This document shows, piece after piece, positions 35,367 to 44,938 of a DNA stretch of 64,000 bases; within the stretch, counting starts at the first letter, position 1, and each line of letters opens with the position of its first letter. The stretch is from an uncultured Candidatus Saccharibacteria bacterium (GTDB taxonomy: Bacteria > Patescibacteriota > Saccharimonadia > Saccharimonadales > Saccharimonadaceae): positions 1 to 64,000 of the forward strand of contig CALKRM010000023.1 of the NCBI GenBank assembly GCA_937989565.1, read 5' to 3'. Below the pieces are notes generated by a model. The model saw nothing but the letters and a program-made list of their open reading frames with translations, searched no databases and was not told the DNA's origin. A program made the translations under genes and the position numbers.

Positions 35367-35792
35367 TTAGTGTTTATGACTATTACCGCCAAATAGAAAG
35401 TTCATCCACTGCTGGAAGTTGCTGTCAGTCCGTTTCGCGCTCGACGCAAGTTTTTGGGCAGGCGTGGCGCTTTCGAAAGATTGGGTGATGAGCTGTTTTT
35501 CGCCAGGTAGACCTTTTCCTGTGCGCTGTCTAATAGTCAATTCTTGATACTCTTCGCTTTGATAATATTTTGATTCGTATTCCAGCAAGGCGACTTGCAA
35601 TTTTTCTATTTCCACTTGTTGGCGTTTGTTGTCAATAGAGCGTTGCAGCTCGTAGTTTTTCTGCATTGATTCAATGGAACCCCAGGCCCAACTCATAGCA
35701 ATTAAAATCGCAGCAGCAATAACGACATTATTTAGGGTCAAATAGTCGTGCTGTATTCTGTAAATTAATCGTTTGAGTTTTAATTTGTTCAT
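35367..35792 (-). CDS. FtsB/DivIC-like septum formation protein
   Basis: A 141-residue protein: basic N-terminus, one membrane span (about residues 22-40), then a coiled coil (SIDNKRQQVEIEKLQVALLEYESKYY split over residues 52-78), the layout of FtsB/DivIC/FtsL. It would sit in the division complex. ATG 35792 is chosen over a GTG eight codons upstream. Flanked by tRNA genes on the same strand. Confidence 0.7.
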   Translation of the reverse strand: MNKLKLKRLIYRIQHDYLTLNNVVIAAAILIAMSWAWGSIESMQKNYELQRSIDNKRQQVEIEKLQVALLEYESKYYQSEEYQELTIRQRTGKGLPGEKQLITQSFESATPAQKLASSAKRTDSNFQQWMNFLFGGNSHKH

Positions 35793-35874
35793 TTTTGCAA
35801 ATTTAATATCTACCACATAATATTGTAGCAGGAATGGTAAAAATATTCATCTTACGATTATCAAATTCAGAATG

Positions 35875-35950
35875 TGGTGGGGGCGGCTGGGATCGAACCA
35901 GCGACCAATCGGTTATGAGCCGACTGCTCTAACCCCTGAGCTACGCCCCC
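35875..35950 (-). tRNA. tRNA with CAT anticodon (elongator Met or lysidine Ile2)
   Basis: A 76-nt cloverleaf: acceptor GGGGGCG/CGCCCCC, D-arm AGCTCAGGGGTTAGAGC, anticodon loop CTCATAA, T-arm GGTTCGATCCC, discriminator A and encoded CCA. The fully paired acceptor excludes initiator. Met versus Ile2 (CAT modified by TilS) cannot be decided by eye. Confidence 0.9.
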
Positions 35951-35980
35951 GTGAGACTTATTATAGCGCATCAGAGGTAA

Positions 35981-37351
35981 TTATAGAAGTTTTCCAGCGG
36001 CAATTCGCACGGCTTCTGACCAAGAAGTAAAACAATGCGGAGTGGACGCTAGTTCTTCGCTGGTAATTTTATGTCGAACGGCCAGGGCTAGCTCGGCTGC
36101 CATATCGCTAGCGTGCGGTCCGACGATCGTTCCGCCTACGACAACTCGCTTCTTGTCAACGATCAATTTCACAAAACCTATTCGCTGGTCGGTAATATTG
36201 CTGCGTACGGTAGTCGTGAGCGGAACAATTGCTATTTTTGCGCTTATTCCTTTCACCTTACAATCATATTCATTCATTCCAATTTGAGCTATTTCTGGCT
36301 GAGTGAATGCAACTTGTAGGCGTGGGGAATCATTGAATTTAATCTTATTATTATGTAGCAAATTATGAGCCGCAATACGACTCTGCGCTAAAGCTGTGTG
36401 AGTTTGGATATTGGCGTCAGTTGCATTTCCTGCGGCAAAAATATGTCTAGCGGAAGTTTGCAGGGAAGAATTAACCAAAATGCCATTTTCGGTATATTTT
36501 ACGCCGGCGTTTTCCAAGCCTAAATCTGTTGCAGGCAATTGTTGGTCGGCAATTAGAATCTCATCAACACGTACAGATTTTTCTATTCGCCCCTGCAGAA
36601 AAGTGACGCGCTTTTGTATAGACGATTTTTGTATAGCGATAATCTTAGTGCGAGCTAAGATTGAAATATTGCGATTTTTTGCGTCATTCGTAACCAAAGC
36701 ACTGACTTCTGGGTCAAATGTTGATAATATTCTGGACGATTTTTCTGCTACGTAAACTTTTGTTCCCAGGGTGGAGAAGATATGTGCCAATTCTAGTGCC
36801 GTAGCTCCCGCGCCAACAATGAACATGGTTTTTGGTGGACGCTTTAAGTTGAAGATGGTTTTTGGAGTGTGATAAGAAACGGCACTTAATCCAGGTATTT
36901 CTGGAATTTGCCAATCAGATCCAGTTGCAATGAGAAATTTACGAGCAGACAAGTGTCTGCGATTGATGGCTATTTCGTTCGGACTCAAGAAATGTGCATT
37001 GCCAGCAAAAACACTAATGCCTTGCTTCTCATAATAATAGCGATTGCCGCCAGCTCCAGTTCTCTTTACGACTTTGTCTTTCCAGGAGAGTAGAGAAGGG
37101 TAATTATACCCAACCGAGTTAGTGCGCAACCCAAACTTAGCAGCATCTTTGGCTGTTTGATAAACGTTAAGAGCATGAGTTAAAAATCCAGTTGGCACAT
37201 CTCCCCAGTTTGGTGATTCCCCGCCGAATGTTGATTTTTCTACAACAGCAACTTTTTTTCCAGCGCTTGCTAATATGCTAGCTGCGGGCGAACCGCCGGC
37301 GCCACTACCAATTACGATATAGTCATAGTCAAAAGTTGGTTTTTGCGACAT
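35981..37351 (-). CDS. FAD disulfide-oxidoreductase homologue lacking the redox cysteines
   Basis: A 456-residue protein of the mercuric reductase/lipoamide dehydrogenase fold: FAD site YIVIGSGAGGSPAASILA, NAD(P) site MFIVGAGATALELAH, second FAD motif HIFAAGNATD, and a C-terminal dimerisation domain with HCFTSWSEA. The usual CxxxxC pair (as in GGECPNWGCVP) is changed to GGESPNWGDVP: Ser and Asp replace both cysteines, so disulfide exchange is not possible. The dinucleotide sites look intact, suggesting a plain NAD(P)H oxidase/diaphorase or altered role. Third gene of an operon with the ATP-cone and membrane proteins. Confidence 0.88.
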   Translation of the reverse strand: MSQKPTFDYDYIVIGSGAGGSPAASILASAGKKVAVVEKSTFGGESPNWGDVPTGFLTHALNVYQTAKDAAKFGLRTNSVGYNYPSLLSWKDKVVKRTGAGGNRYYYEKQGISVFAGNAHFLSPNEIAINRRHLSARKFLIATGSDWQIPEIPGLSAVSYHTPKTIFNLKRPPKTMFIVGAGATALELAHIFSTLGTKVYVAEKSSRILSTFDPEVSALVTNDAKNRNISILARTKIIAIQKSSIQKRVTFLQGRIEKSVRVDEILIADQQLPATDLGLENAGVKYTENGILVNSSLQTSARHIFAAGNATDANIQTHTALAQSRIAAHNLLHNNKIKFNDSPRLQVAFTQPEIAQIGMNEYDCKVKGISAKIAIVPLTTTVRSNITDQRIGFVKLIVDKKRVVVGGTIVGPHASDMAAELALAVRHKITSEELASTPHCFTSWSEAVRIAAGKLL

Positions 37352-37359
37352 CAAATCTC

Positions 37360-37647
37360 CTAAATTATGGTTTTATAATTTTTATATAAATAGGCTGCGT
37401 CAGGATGTAGAGTTTTCATAATGCGTTGTGCTTGGCGGCGGATATCAGCAGAGGTTATTTCTGGGTGAGTTTCGCACCAATTCATAACGCCCAGAGTGAC
37501 GGTTTTTGCAATGTCTTGAGCTTGACCTTCTGGCGTACGAACACTTAGACAGGTGGCGATTATGGAATTGTGGAGCTTGTCTGGGCTAAACTCCTCTGGC
37601 GGTCGCTTTCCTTGTTTGATGACGTCAATTTGACCTGGCTTTACCAT
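37360..37647 (-). CDS. Stand-alone ATP-cone domain protein
   Basis: A 95-residue protein matching an ATP-cone: VIKQGKRPPEEFSPDKLHNSI, then ITSADIRRQAQRIMKTLHPDAAYLYKNYK. ATP-cones normally occur as the regulatory domain of ribonucleotide reductase or NrdR; here the NrdR zinc-ribbon is missing, so it is a lone nucleotide sensor. It overlaps the upstream membrane gene by 7 nt. Confidence 0.8.
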   Translation of the reverse strand: MVKPGQIDVIKQGKRPPEEFSPDKLHNSIIATCLSVRTPEGQAQDIAKTVTLGVMNWCETHPEITSADIRRQAQRIMKTLHPDAAYLYKNYKTII

Positions 37648-38378
37648 AGATTGCCTCCGTAGCTAATGACGCCAATAGCGCGGTCGACGAATAGGAATGC
37701 CGCCAAAATTAGTAAGCTACCGCCGCTGGCGAATTGCAAAAATCTCTTATGGTCTTCCCGCCAACGTTGTAAATTAGAGATGCTGCGTCCGCTGCCGACC
37801 AAGATGATAACAACAAATAACGGCAGTGTGGACACGATGACGTAGATCGCTACGCTGATGATTTGCAATAAGGGGTTTGGTAGGGTGATAATAGCCAGAC
37901 TGGCGGCGATAATTGGCGCGATAATAAATATGATTTCTGCAATAACGCTAATTATTCCCAGAGCAAAGCTTTCTACGGAGTTTTTGGTTTTTTTGGTGCG
38001 TTTGTTCAAATATTCCGCAAAATTGCGCGGAAGCCATAACGAAGTTCCTGGTTGTCGTCGAAAGTAGAATGCCCAAATTGCGATTCCTAAGCCAAACATC
38101 ATCCCTGAAGAGACGGCGGCAACAAGCTGCTCTGCGCTGGTGGCGTGGTGGATGAATAGTGATAAGAAATAGGAAATTGAGCTGATAAGTAACAAGGTGA
38201 TCATTGCGACTCCAAGTACAAAACTGTTGCTCATACGAAAAATTTTTCTTTGGGCGGTTTTTTTGCCAATCGAATGCCCGCTAAGTAACGTTAAAACACT
38301 GACACTAAGCTGAAAACTAGCGTGAATAATCGCTGCAAAAATTATGGTAGCCAGTGACGAGATTGTTACGGGGGTCAT
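37641..38378 (-). CDS. Polytopic membrane protein
   Basis: A 245-residue protein with about six spans and a cytoplasmic basic loop (NKRTKKTK). The outline recalls small transporters of the LysE/CcdA/cadmium-resistance type but no diagnostic motif was found. First gene of an operon with the ATP-cone protein and the cysteine-less oxidoreductase. Confidence 0.7.
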   Translation of the reverse strand: MTPVTISSLATIIFAAIIHASFQLSVSVLTLLSGHSIGKKTAQRKIFRMSNSFVLGVAMITLLLISSISYFLSLFIHHATSAEQLVAAVSSGMMFGLGIAIWAFYFRRQPGTSLWLPRNFAEYLNKRTKKTKNSVESFALGIISVIAEIIFIIAPIIAASLAIITLPNPLLQIISVAIYVIVSTLPLFVVIILVGSGRSISNLQRWREDHKRFLQFASGGSLLILAAFLFVDRAIGVISYGGNLW

Positions 38379-38517
38379 TTTTGTGTATAAATCCTTCCCT
38401 ACCAGTGTACCACAAGCGGAATGAAAAGGTAAATAATGACCGAAAAAGGTATTGCTTTTTTGTCAAATTTATGATAGTATAAAGACAGTTAAATAATTAA
38501 CACAAAAAGGAAAAAAT

Positions 38518-38682
38518 ATGGAAATCAACACCAGTGAATTAGCTGAATTTTTAGAAGTAACCCGAAAAAAGGATTTAGCAACGTGGGAGCGTCAACGTAA
38601 TTCATGGGAATTGGATAGCTTTGTGTCGCGGCGATTGGCGGCTTTGGATGGTGTTCAATCTGAAGAGCTTGAGCTAATTTAA
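38518..38682 (+). CDS. Small hypothetical protein (54 aa)
   Basis: ATG 38518 to TAA encodes MEINTSELAEFLEVTRKK..., a short acidic, probably helical protein with a Trp-Glu-Arg centre and no membrane segment. AAAAGGAAA precedes the ATG. A TATAAA box near 38479 and the tRNA terminator downstream frame it as a separate unit. Function unknown. Confidence 0.6.
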   Translation: MEINTSELAEFLEVTRKKDLATWERQRNSWELDSFVSRRLAALDGVQSEELELI

Positions 38683-38694
38683 TTCAGTATCTAT

Positions 38695-38723
38695 AAAAAA
38701 TTCCCCGTCGTATTGACGAGGAA
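38695..38723 (-). terminator. Terminator of the downstream-encoded CAT tRNA
   Basis: On the minus strand TTCCTCGTC-AATAC-GACGGGGAA (one mismatch) followed by T6, 12 nt after the tRNA 3' end. Confidence 0.75.
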
Positions 38724-38734
38724 AAGATAATTTC

Positions 38735-38811
38735 TGGTAGCACCGGGTGGACCCGAACCACCGACCTCAGGCTTATGAGTCCTGCGCTCTAACCAGCTGA
38801 GCTACGGTGCC
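38735..38811 (-). tRNA. tRNA with CAT anticodon (elongator Met or lysidine Ile2)
   Basis: A 77-nt cloverleaf: acceptor GGCACCG/CGGTGCT (G1-T72 wobble), D-arm AGCTCAGCTGGTTAGAGC, anticodon loop CTCATAA with an imperfect closing A31-G39 pair, T-arm GGTTCGGGTCC, discriminator A, encoded CCA. Divergent from tilS by about 75 nt, which fits but does not prove the Ile2 identity. Confidence 0.88.
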
Positions 38812-38885
38812 ACACTGCATTGATTGTAACAGATAGTATAAAATTTGCCAAATACGTTTTAGGTAAATTGTGAGATAATGGATAT

Positions 38886-39722
38886 GTGAGATATATTATC
38901 GCAGTCAGTGGTGGGATTGATTCGGTAGTTTTGCTGGATTTGATGTCGCGAACGGAAAAAGATTTAGTGGTTGCTCATTTTGACCACGGAATTCGTGAGG
39001 ATTCGGCGAGTGATGCTAGATTTGTCGAGGCTTTAGCTGATAGATATAAAATACAATTTGTTTGTCGGCGTGAAAAGCTGGGGGCTGATGCCAGTGAAGA
39101 ATTGGCGCGTCAAAGGCGTTATGAATTTTTGCGTGGCGTGGCGACGGATTTTGATGGTGTGATAGTGACAGCGCATCATCGAGATGACATTATTGAAACT
39201 GTAGCGATGAACCTTAAGCGTGGCTCCAGGTGGCGAGGCTTGGCGGGGATGAGTGATAGCCAAATAGTTAGGCCGATGAATGGTTGGACGAAGCAGAGGA
39301 TTTATGAATATGCGATTCGCCAGAAATTGGAATGGTGTGAAGATGAGACAAATCAAAGCGACTTGTATAAGAGAAATAAATTTAGGCGCAAGATAAATCG
39401 TGAGCTTGATGAATATCAGAAACTTGGAGTGTATGAGGCGTGGCGAAAACAGAGAGAATTAAGAGGGAAAATTGAGCAGGAAATAGAGAAGTTTGATGGA
39501 GAAGTACTTAGTCGGTATTTTTTGACGATGATAGATGATAATGTCGCACAAGAATTGCTATATTATTACGTTTTACGACATTATGATGTGTCGTTACTGG
39601 GTTCTCAATTGGAGCGTATGCTAATTGCTATAAAAACTGGAAAAGCTGGCTCTTGCTGGCAAGTTGGTGGCGGCATTGTGATGAAATTGACGCTAAGAAG
39701 TGTTATAATAAAGAGAGTTTGA
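38886..39722 (+). CDS. tilS: tRNA(Ile)-lysidine synthase
   Basis: A 278-residue PP-loop ATPase that converts C34 of tRNA-Ile(CAT) to lysidine so that it reads AUA. P-loop AVSGGIDSVVLLDLMS, HFDHGIREDS, TAHHRDDIIETVAMNL and GLAGMSD are typical. Shorter than E. coli TilS (432 aa), with a reduced C-terminus. Start GTG 38886 lies 6 nt after GATAAT, predicting a leaderless GTG-start mRNA. Confidence 0.93.
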   Translation: MRYIIAVSGGIDSVVLLDLMSRTEKDLVVAHFDHGIREDSASDARFVEALADRYKIQFVCRREKLGADASEELARQRRYEFLRGVATDFDGVIVTAHHRDDIIETVAMNLKRGSRWRGLAGMSDSQIVRPMNGWTKQRIYEYAIRQKLEWCEDETNQSDLYKRNKFRRKINRELDEYQKLGVYEAWRKQRELRGKIEQEIEKFDGEVLSRYFLTMIDDNVAQELLYYYVLRHYDVSLLGSQLERMLIAIKTGKAGSCWQVGGGIVMKLTLRSVIIKRV

Positions 39723-39750
39723 TTAGTATAGGCGAAAGGATTAGTTGAGA

Positions 39751-41619
39751 ATGGCTGTTAAGATGCCTCAAAGAAATGGAAAGAATAGAATAAGTCAAAT
39801 TTTACGATTTGGATTGTTTTGGGCAATTATAATTTTTGTAGCGTTAATTTTTTACGCAACACTCTTCCCTGCGTCAAATCTTAAAGATGTTGCATTATCT
39901 GATGTAGTGCGTCGAGCAAATGACGGTAAGATTGCTCAATTGGAGATTCAAGGAAACGATATTAAGATTACTCCGAAAGATCAATCAAAACCTACCGAGC
40001 ATTCAGTCAAGGAATCTAGCAGCATTTATGAGCAGGGCTTGAACAAGGACGCTAAGGTTGAGGTGAAAGTTATTCCACCATCCACAACCGGCGAAACCAT
40101 GTGGAACCTGGCGGTTATGGTTGTGCCTGTGTTGATTATCGTGATGTTCTTTATGTTTATGATGCGCCAAGCTCAGGGTCAAAATAATCAAGCTATGGGA
40201 TTTGGTAAGAGTAAGGCTCGCCTTTATGGACAAGACAAGGAAAAGGTTCTGTTTACGGACATCGCTGGAAATGATAACGCCAAGCAAGATCTGCAGGAAG
40301 TTGTTGATTTTCTCAAGCATCCTAAGAAATATAAAGATTTGGGCGCAAAGATTCCAAAGGGTGTATTATTAGTCGGTAATCCGGGTACGGGTAAGACGAT
40401 GTTAGCCCGAGCCGTCGCTGGCGAGGCTGGTGTGCCATTCTTCTCAATTTCTGGTTCTGAATTTGTGGAAATGTTTGTTGGTGTTGGTGCTAGTCGAGTG
40501 CGAGATCTGTTTTCTAAGGCTAAGAAAAATGCTCCATGCATTATCTTTATTGATGAGATTGATGCCGTGGGTCGTAAGCGTGGCTCTGGTATGGGTGGCG
40601 GTCATGATGAGCGTGAGCAAACTTTGAACCAGATTTTGGTGGAGATGGATGGTTTTGATGGCGAAACGAATGTTATTGTTTTGGCGGCAACCAACCGCGC
40701 GGACGTTTTGGACCCAGCTTTGCTTCGACCTGGACGATTTGACCGACGTGTAAATATTACATTGCCAGAACGTAAAGATCGTGAGGCAATTCTGAAGGTT
40801 CACTTTAAGAAAAAGCCAACTGATGAGACTGTTGATCTTGATAAATTGGCGGCAAAAACCGCTGGCTCATCTGGTGCGGATTTGGCAAATATGGCCAATG
40901 AAGCTGCAATTATTGCTGCTCGTCGCAACAAGAAGAAGATCTCAAATGACGAATTAACCGAGGCGTTTGAGCGTGTGGCAATTGGTCCAGAGCGCAAGAC
41001 TAAGATAATGAACGATCACGAGAAAGAGTTGACGGCTTACCACGAAGCTGGCCATGCAATTGTTGGTCACGTCTTGCCTGATTCTGACCCGGTTCATAAG
41101 GTTACAATTATTCCGCGCGGCGGTACTGGTGGAGTAACATGGTTCTTGCCGCCAGAAGATAAGAGCTACACAAATGTTTACGAGTTTAAGGATATTTTGG
41201 CTCGGGCAATGGGCGGACGAATCGCTGAGCAATTGATTTACGGTGATGACGGAATTACTACTGGAGCTGGTTCGGATTTGCGGAAGGCGACTGAAATTGC
41301 CCGTGATATGGTGATTGAGCAAGGAATGGGCAAGGGCTTGCGCGATCAAGTATTCCACGAAGATAACGGCGGCTTGATGTTCGATAAAATGACCAGAGAG
41401 CGTCCGTATTCTGATGAGACTGCGAAGATGATTGATGAGGAAGTTGCGCAATTGATTACCGAAGCCAAACATCGTGCAATGTTGGTATTGAAAGAGAATC
41501 GTTCGTTCCTTGATAAGTTAGCCGAGGCTTTACTGAAGGAAGAAACTCTGGAAGAATCTGAGGTTGACGAGATTCTTAAAGGCACTAAATTACCAAAAGA
41601 AGCTAAACTGCATTCGTAA
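39751..41619 (+). CDS. ftsH: ATP-dependent zinc metalloprotease FtsH
   Basis: A 622-residue membrane-bound AAA+ protease: two N-terminal spans (about 18-38 and 115-133) around an extracytoplasmic domain, AAA module with [23 protein letters not shown] and the SRH, then the zinc site HEAGH in [13 protein letters not shown]. It degrades misfolded membrane proteins and regulators. AAAGGA is 10 nt before ATG 39751; TTG 39745 is an alternative start. First of an ftsH-murJ-lepA run. Confidence 0.97.
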   Translation: MAVKMPQRNGKNRISQILRFGLFWAIIIFVALIFYATLFPASNLKDVALSDVVRRANDGKIAQLEIQGNDIKITPKDQSKPTEHSVKESSSIYEQGLNKDAKVEVKVIPPSTTGETMWNLAVMVVPVLIIVMFFMFMMRQAQGQNNQAMGFGKSKARLYGQDKEKVLFTDIAGNDNAKQDLQEVVDFLKHPKKYKDLGAKIPKGVLLVGNPGTGKTMLARAVAGEAGVPFFSISGSEFVEMFVGVGASRVRDLFSKAKKNAPCIIFIDEIDAVGRKRGSGMGGGHDEREQTLNQILVEMDGFDGETNVIVLAATNRADVLDPALLRPGRFDRRVNITLPERKDREAILKVHFKKKPTDETVDLDKLAAKTAGSSGADLANMANEAAIIAARRNKKKISNDELTEAFERVAIGPERKTKIMNDHEKELTAYHEAGHAIVGHVLPDSDPVHKVTIIPRGGTGGVTWFLPPEDKSYTNVYEFKDILARAMGGRIAEQLIYGDDGITTGAGSDLRKATEIARDMVIEQGMGKGLRDQVFHEDNGGLMFDKMTRERPYSDETAKMIDEEVAQLITEAKHRAMLVLKENRSFLDKLAEALLKEETLEESEVDEILKGTKLPKEAKLHS

Positions 41620-41625
41620 AATACT

Positions 41626-43278
41626 ATGGGGCGCGTTCGTAGTACAGTTACGAAAATAAATCAGCGGCTTAATGTGAAATTGGCGGCTACGATTATGGCT
41701 AGCTCGACGTTACTGTCGAGCTTGCTGGGATTTTTCCGTGATCGTCTACTAAACTCAGCCTACATGCCAAGTAAAAATGGAGCATTTGCAGGATATCCTG
41801 TTGGACTAGACGCTTATACGGCAGCTTTCATGGTGCCAGATTTTATGTTTGCAGTGCTGGTTTCTGGTGCGCTTAGTGTGACATTCATCCCAGTTTTTAA
41901 TGAGCGCTGGGTCAAGGGTAATAAGCAGTCGGCTTGGCAAATTAGCTCAAGTATGATTAATTTTATGGCGCTAATAACCATGGCGGCGTCGGTGCTGATT
42001 ATTATCTTTGCCGATCCGTTGATGAAGTATTTAATCGCGCCTGGTCTGAGTGAATCTGGTCATGCTTTGGCGGTCAGTATGATGCAGGTGATCGCGGTTA
42101 ATCCGTTTATTTTTGCGGTTGCGGCGGTGATTGCTAGTATCCAGCAAGCGGTCGGGCGATTTATGTTCTGTGCGCTGGCGCCAATGCTATATAACGTCGG
42201 TATTATTATCGGTACAGTGTGGTTTACTGGCGGTGTCAATTTATTCGGCTGGCAGATTTTTGACGGTGGAATTATGGGCGTGGCGTTGGGTGTGGTTTTG
42301 GGATCATTTTTGCAATTGATCGTCAGCGCGGTTGGTTTGGCTGGACTTGGGTTTGATTACAATTTCAAAATTTATTGGCGAAATAAGGGATTTAGGAAAG
42401 TTTTATCTTTACTGCCGGCGCGTTCTGTTGATCAAGGAATGGATTATGTGGTTAGCTTGGTTGAGGTTAATTTGGCTTCGCGCTTGGCTGATGGAACGGT
42501 TAGGGCGTACCAGCAGGCCTTAACTCTTCATATGATGCCGATCAATCTTATTGGCGTGGCGATTTCAAATGCCGCCTTTCCTCAATTGACTGAGCATTTG
42601 GGCGAAGGTCGGAATGACCTATTTCAAAAAGATCTGCGTTCCCTGCTGAGAATTATTTTTTGGATGGCGCTTCCAGTGTCGGTGGTGATTTTCTTTACCA
42701 GGGGATACGTTGCTCACTTTATTAGTAACGGTGGTGATCAGCTGATTGCTGGAATTTTGGGCTGTCTGGTCGTGGCGATTTTATTCCGAACTATTTACCA
42801 CATGGCTGCGCGAGCATTTTATGCCCGCCAAGACACGAAAACTCCGCTGTATATTTCAATTTTCTCGATTACTTTGAATATTATTTTAGCAATTGTTCTA
42901 TCGATGGTCTTGAAAATGGGCGCGTATGGATTGGCTTGGGCTCAATCAACAGTGGCGGTTTTGGAGGTGGTTGTCCTTTTGGCGGTTATGAATCGTCAAA
43001 TGCCAAAATTATTCGACATGACGTTTGTGCGAGCGATTTTTAAGATGATAATTGCTGGTACTGTTACGGGTGTGGTTTGTTATGTTGCCGTGCTAATTAT
43101 GCCGTTTCGTTATCATGACGACAGTTTCTTTAGCGCTTTCCCGAAATTTGTTATCATTTCATTGGTCAGTTTTGGCGCGTATGCCGCGGCTTCAAAGTGG
43201 CTAAAATTGCCAGAAATTGACCCGATTCTTGCACGATTGAAAAAAGTGTTATTTGGACGATTGGAGTTTAAGGGCTAA
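41626..43278 (+). CDS. murJ: Lipid II flippase MurJ (MviN family)
   Basis: A 550-residue polytopic protein with about 14 spans. [52 protein letters not shown] and the central [19 protein letters not shown] match MurJ, which exposes lipid II for peptidoglycan assembly. Begins 6 nt after ftsH and overlaps lepA by 1 nt. Confidence 0.94.
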   Translation: MGRVRSTVTKINQRLNVKLAATIMASSTLLSSLLGFFRDRLLNSAYMPSKNGAFAGYPVGLDAYTAAFMVPDFMFAVLVSGALSVTFIPVFNERWVKGNKQSAWQISSSMINFMALITMAASVLIIIFADPLMKYLIAPGLSESGHALAVSMMQVIAVNPFIFAVAAVIASIQQAVGRFMFCALAPMLYNVGIIIGTVWFTGGVNLFGWQIFDGGIMGVALGVVLGSFLQLIVSAVGLAGLGFDYNFKIYWRNKGFRKVLSLLPARSVDQGMDYVVSLVEVNLASRLADGTVRAYQQALTLHMMPINLIGVAISNAAFPQLTEHLGEGRNDLFQKDLRSLLRIIFWMALPVSVVIFFTRGYVAHFISNGGDQLIAGILGCLVVAILFRTIYHMAARAFYARQDTKTPLYISIFSITLNIILAIVLSMVLKMGAYGLAWAQSTVAVLEVVVLLAVMNRQMPKLFDMTFVRAIFKMIIAGTVTGVVCYVAVLIMPFRYHDDSFFSAFPKFVIISLVSFGAYAAASKWLKLPEIDPILARLKKVLFGRLEFKG

Positions 43279-44108
43279 TGGAAAATATTCGGAATTTTTG
43301 TATCATTGCTCACATTGATCACGGCAAGTCTACGCTGGCTGATCGAATGATGGAGATGACTGGGACGGTAGAAAAGCGCGAGATGAAGTCGCAGTTGCTG
43401 GACTCGATGGATTTGGAGCGGGAAAAAGGCATTACTATTAAGTTGGCGCCAGTGCGAATGCGATATAAAAATGTCGATCTGAATTTGATTGACACTCCGG
43501 GGCATGTCGATTTTAGCTATGAAGTTTCGCGTAGTTTGCAGGCTTGCGAGGGCGCGATATTAGTGGTTGATGCCAGCCAGGGAATTCAGGCGCAAACATT
43601 GTCGAACGTTTACCTGGCGATGGAGCAGGATCTGACGATTATTCCGGTCTTGAATAAGGTCGATCTGCCGGCCGCTGATATACCGCGCGTATCCAGGCAA
43701 GTTATTAATTTGTTGGGTTGCGACGAGAGCGAGATTATTCATATTTCTGCTAAAACTGGTCAAAACGTAGATAAGGTTTTGGATGCGGTTGTTGACAAAA
43801 TCCCTGCGCCAGCTGGCGAGGCTGATGATCCGACTCGGGCGTTGATTTTTGATAGCTATTATGACGATTATCGTGGCGTGATTTTATACGTGCGTGTGGT
43901 TGATGGGCGAATTAAAAAGGGCGAATCTATCCGAATGATGGCGACTGGTGCAAATGGACTAGCTCTGGAAGTCGGGCATCTTAACCCAGCCATGCAACCC
44001 GACCCTTCGCTTGAAACTGGCGAAATTGGCTATATTGTGACAAACCTGAAGACGACACGCGAGGCGCGGGTTGGCGATACGGTAACACTGGGGAGATATT
44101 TTAATTAA
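43278..44108 (+). CDS. lepA: LepA/EF4, N-terminal half (GTPase and domain II)
   Basis: A 276-residue product covering the GTPase domain (G1 [15 protein letters not shown]3 DTPGHVDF, G4 NKVDLP, G5 ISAKTG) and the beta-barrel domain II, ending [13 protein letters not shown]. Intact LepA is about 600 residues and continues into domains III, V and the CTD, which are encoded separately at 45877-46839. The two pieces add up to 596 residues with almost nothing lost, and the break lies between domains II and III. The last few residues come from the insert. Whether the fragments pair into a working factor is unknown. Translation is coupled to murJ (1-nt overlap). Confidence 0.93.
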   Translation: MENIRNFCIIAHIDHGKSTLADRMMEMTGTVEKREMKSQLLDSMDLEREKGITIKLAPVRMRYKNVDLNLIDTPGHVDFSYEVSRSLQACEGAILVVDASQGIQAQTLSNVYLAMEQDLTIIPVLNKVDLPAADIPRVSRQVINLLGCDESEIIHISAKTGQNVDKVLDAVVDKIPAPAGEADDPTRALIFDSYYDDYRGVILYVRVVDGRIKKGESIRMMATGANGLALEVGHLNPAMQPDPSLETGEIGYIVTNLKTTREARVGDTVTLGRYFN

Positions 44109-44157
44109 GATTAAAAAGGGAAACCACGAATCTACAAACAATAAGCTTAACTGAATT
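44101..44157 (+). repeat. Degenerate copy of the mazG 5' region (direct repeat A)
   Basis: About 80 % identical to 44880-44938 (TTAATTAAGATTAAA... through the first codons of the MazG gene), with a 2-nt gap; the ATG of the intact copy is ACG here. It begins within the last codons of the lepA 5' fragment. Confidence 0.8.
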
Positions 44158-44199
44158 TTCTTGGCGCTGGTTCGTAGTATTGACGCGTATGATTGCTGA

Positions 44200-44379
44200 A
44201 ATCAGTTTCCTTACCAGATTTGGCATAGCATTTATTCGACAAAACTCATTAAGTCTCTTAATAAAGAAATCAAACGTCAAACGAAATAGAAGGTTCTTTT
44301 TCCTAACGAGGAGGCTCTGGAACGTTACTTAGTTACTTTGTTTGAAGACTCTACTAGAGTGTTTACACAAAATTATTGA
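44200..44379 (+). mobile_element. IS256-family transposase C-terminal remnant
   Basis: In the frame of 44227 the translation reads SIYSTKLIKSLNKEIKRQTK, stop (TAG 44287), then KVLFPNEEALERYLVTLFED, ending TGA 44377. This matches the conserved C-terminal end of IS256/mutator-type transposases (IYSTNxIESLNxxIKRxTK...FPNEEAL). Only about 60 codons remain, with one internal stop; the rest of the element and clear inverted repeats are missing. Confidence 0.8.
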
Positions 44380-44410
44380 CAGCATCTTTTCCTTTATAAT
44401 ATAATGAAAC
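44380..44410 (+). promoter_or_regulatory. Promoter of the SemiSWEET gene
   Basis: TTGACA followed after 18 nt by TATAAT, unlike the leaderless promoters around it; the gene then has a TGAGGT ribosome-binding site. Confidence 0.6.
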
Positions 44411-44425
44411 CTCATGAGGTATTAT

Positions 44426-44689
44426 ATGTCTAAACAAAAAATTAATCGCTTTGTCGGATCTATTGGAGCTTTTATTGGGATCCTTGTCTTTATTGCATAT
44501 ATTCCACAAATTATCGCTAACCTACAAGGAGAAAAAGCTCAACCATTCCAACCACTATTCGCAGCAGTTTCTTGTTTAATTTGGGTAATCTATGGTTGGA
44601 CAAAAGAACCTAAAAAAGACTGGATCCTCATCATTCCCAATGCAGCGGGAGTGATATTAGGCGGTTTAACTTTTATTACTTCTTTATAA
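44426..44689 (+). CDS. SemiSWEET-type PQ-loop sugar transporter
   Basis: An 87-residue protein with three helices and the PQ motif in VFIAYIPQIIANLQGEKAQPF, then PLFAAVSCLIWVIYGW. SemiSWEETs dimerise to form a facilitative sugar transporter. ATG 44426 is chosen because TGAGGT is 5 nt upstream; the longer frame (44414) lacks one. Base and codon use is more AT-rich than the host genes, and the sequence closely resembles streptococcal/lactobacillal SemiSWEETs as remembered. Together with the adjacent IS256 remnant this suggests transfer from a Firmicute. Confidence 0.85.
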   Translation: MSKQKINRFVGSIGAFIGILVFIAYIPQIIANLQGEKAQPFQPLFAAVSCLIWVIYGWTKEPKKDWILIIPNAAGVILGGLTFITSL

Positions 44690-44706
44690 AAGTTATATAA
44701 ACAAAA

Positions 44707-44733
44707 CCAGCAACTTCATAAAAAAGTTGCTGG
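44707..44733 (+). terminator. Hairpin after the SemiSWEET gene
   Basis: CCAGCAACTT-CATAAAA-AAGTTGCTGG, a perfect 10-bp stem; the T tract after it is weak. Confidence 0.6.
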
Positions 44734-44879
44734 TAGAGATTTTGGACTATCACAGGAAAAAATATTTAACCAAAGTGATATATTGTTTGATAAATCAGAG
44801 TATAATAGTAATTAAAAATAGGATTGGATAGCGAGCAGATTCTTGCTTCCTGCTATGTTTATATTCCATCAAGTGTAAG

Positions 44880-44938
44880 TTAATTAAGATTAAAGAAGGA
44901 AAAATCATGAATCCACAAACAATCAGCTTAACTGAATT
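44880..44938 (+). repeat. Intact mazG 5' region (direct repeat B)
   Basis: Partner of repeat A at 44101-44157. The 779-nt period brackets the transposase remnant, SemiSWEET gene and its hairpin. Confidence 0.8.
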
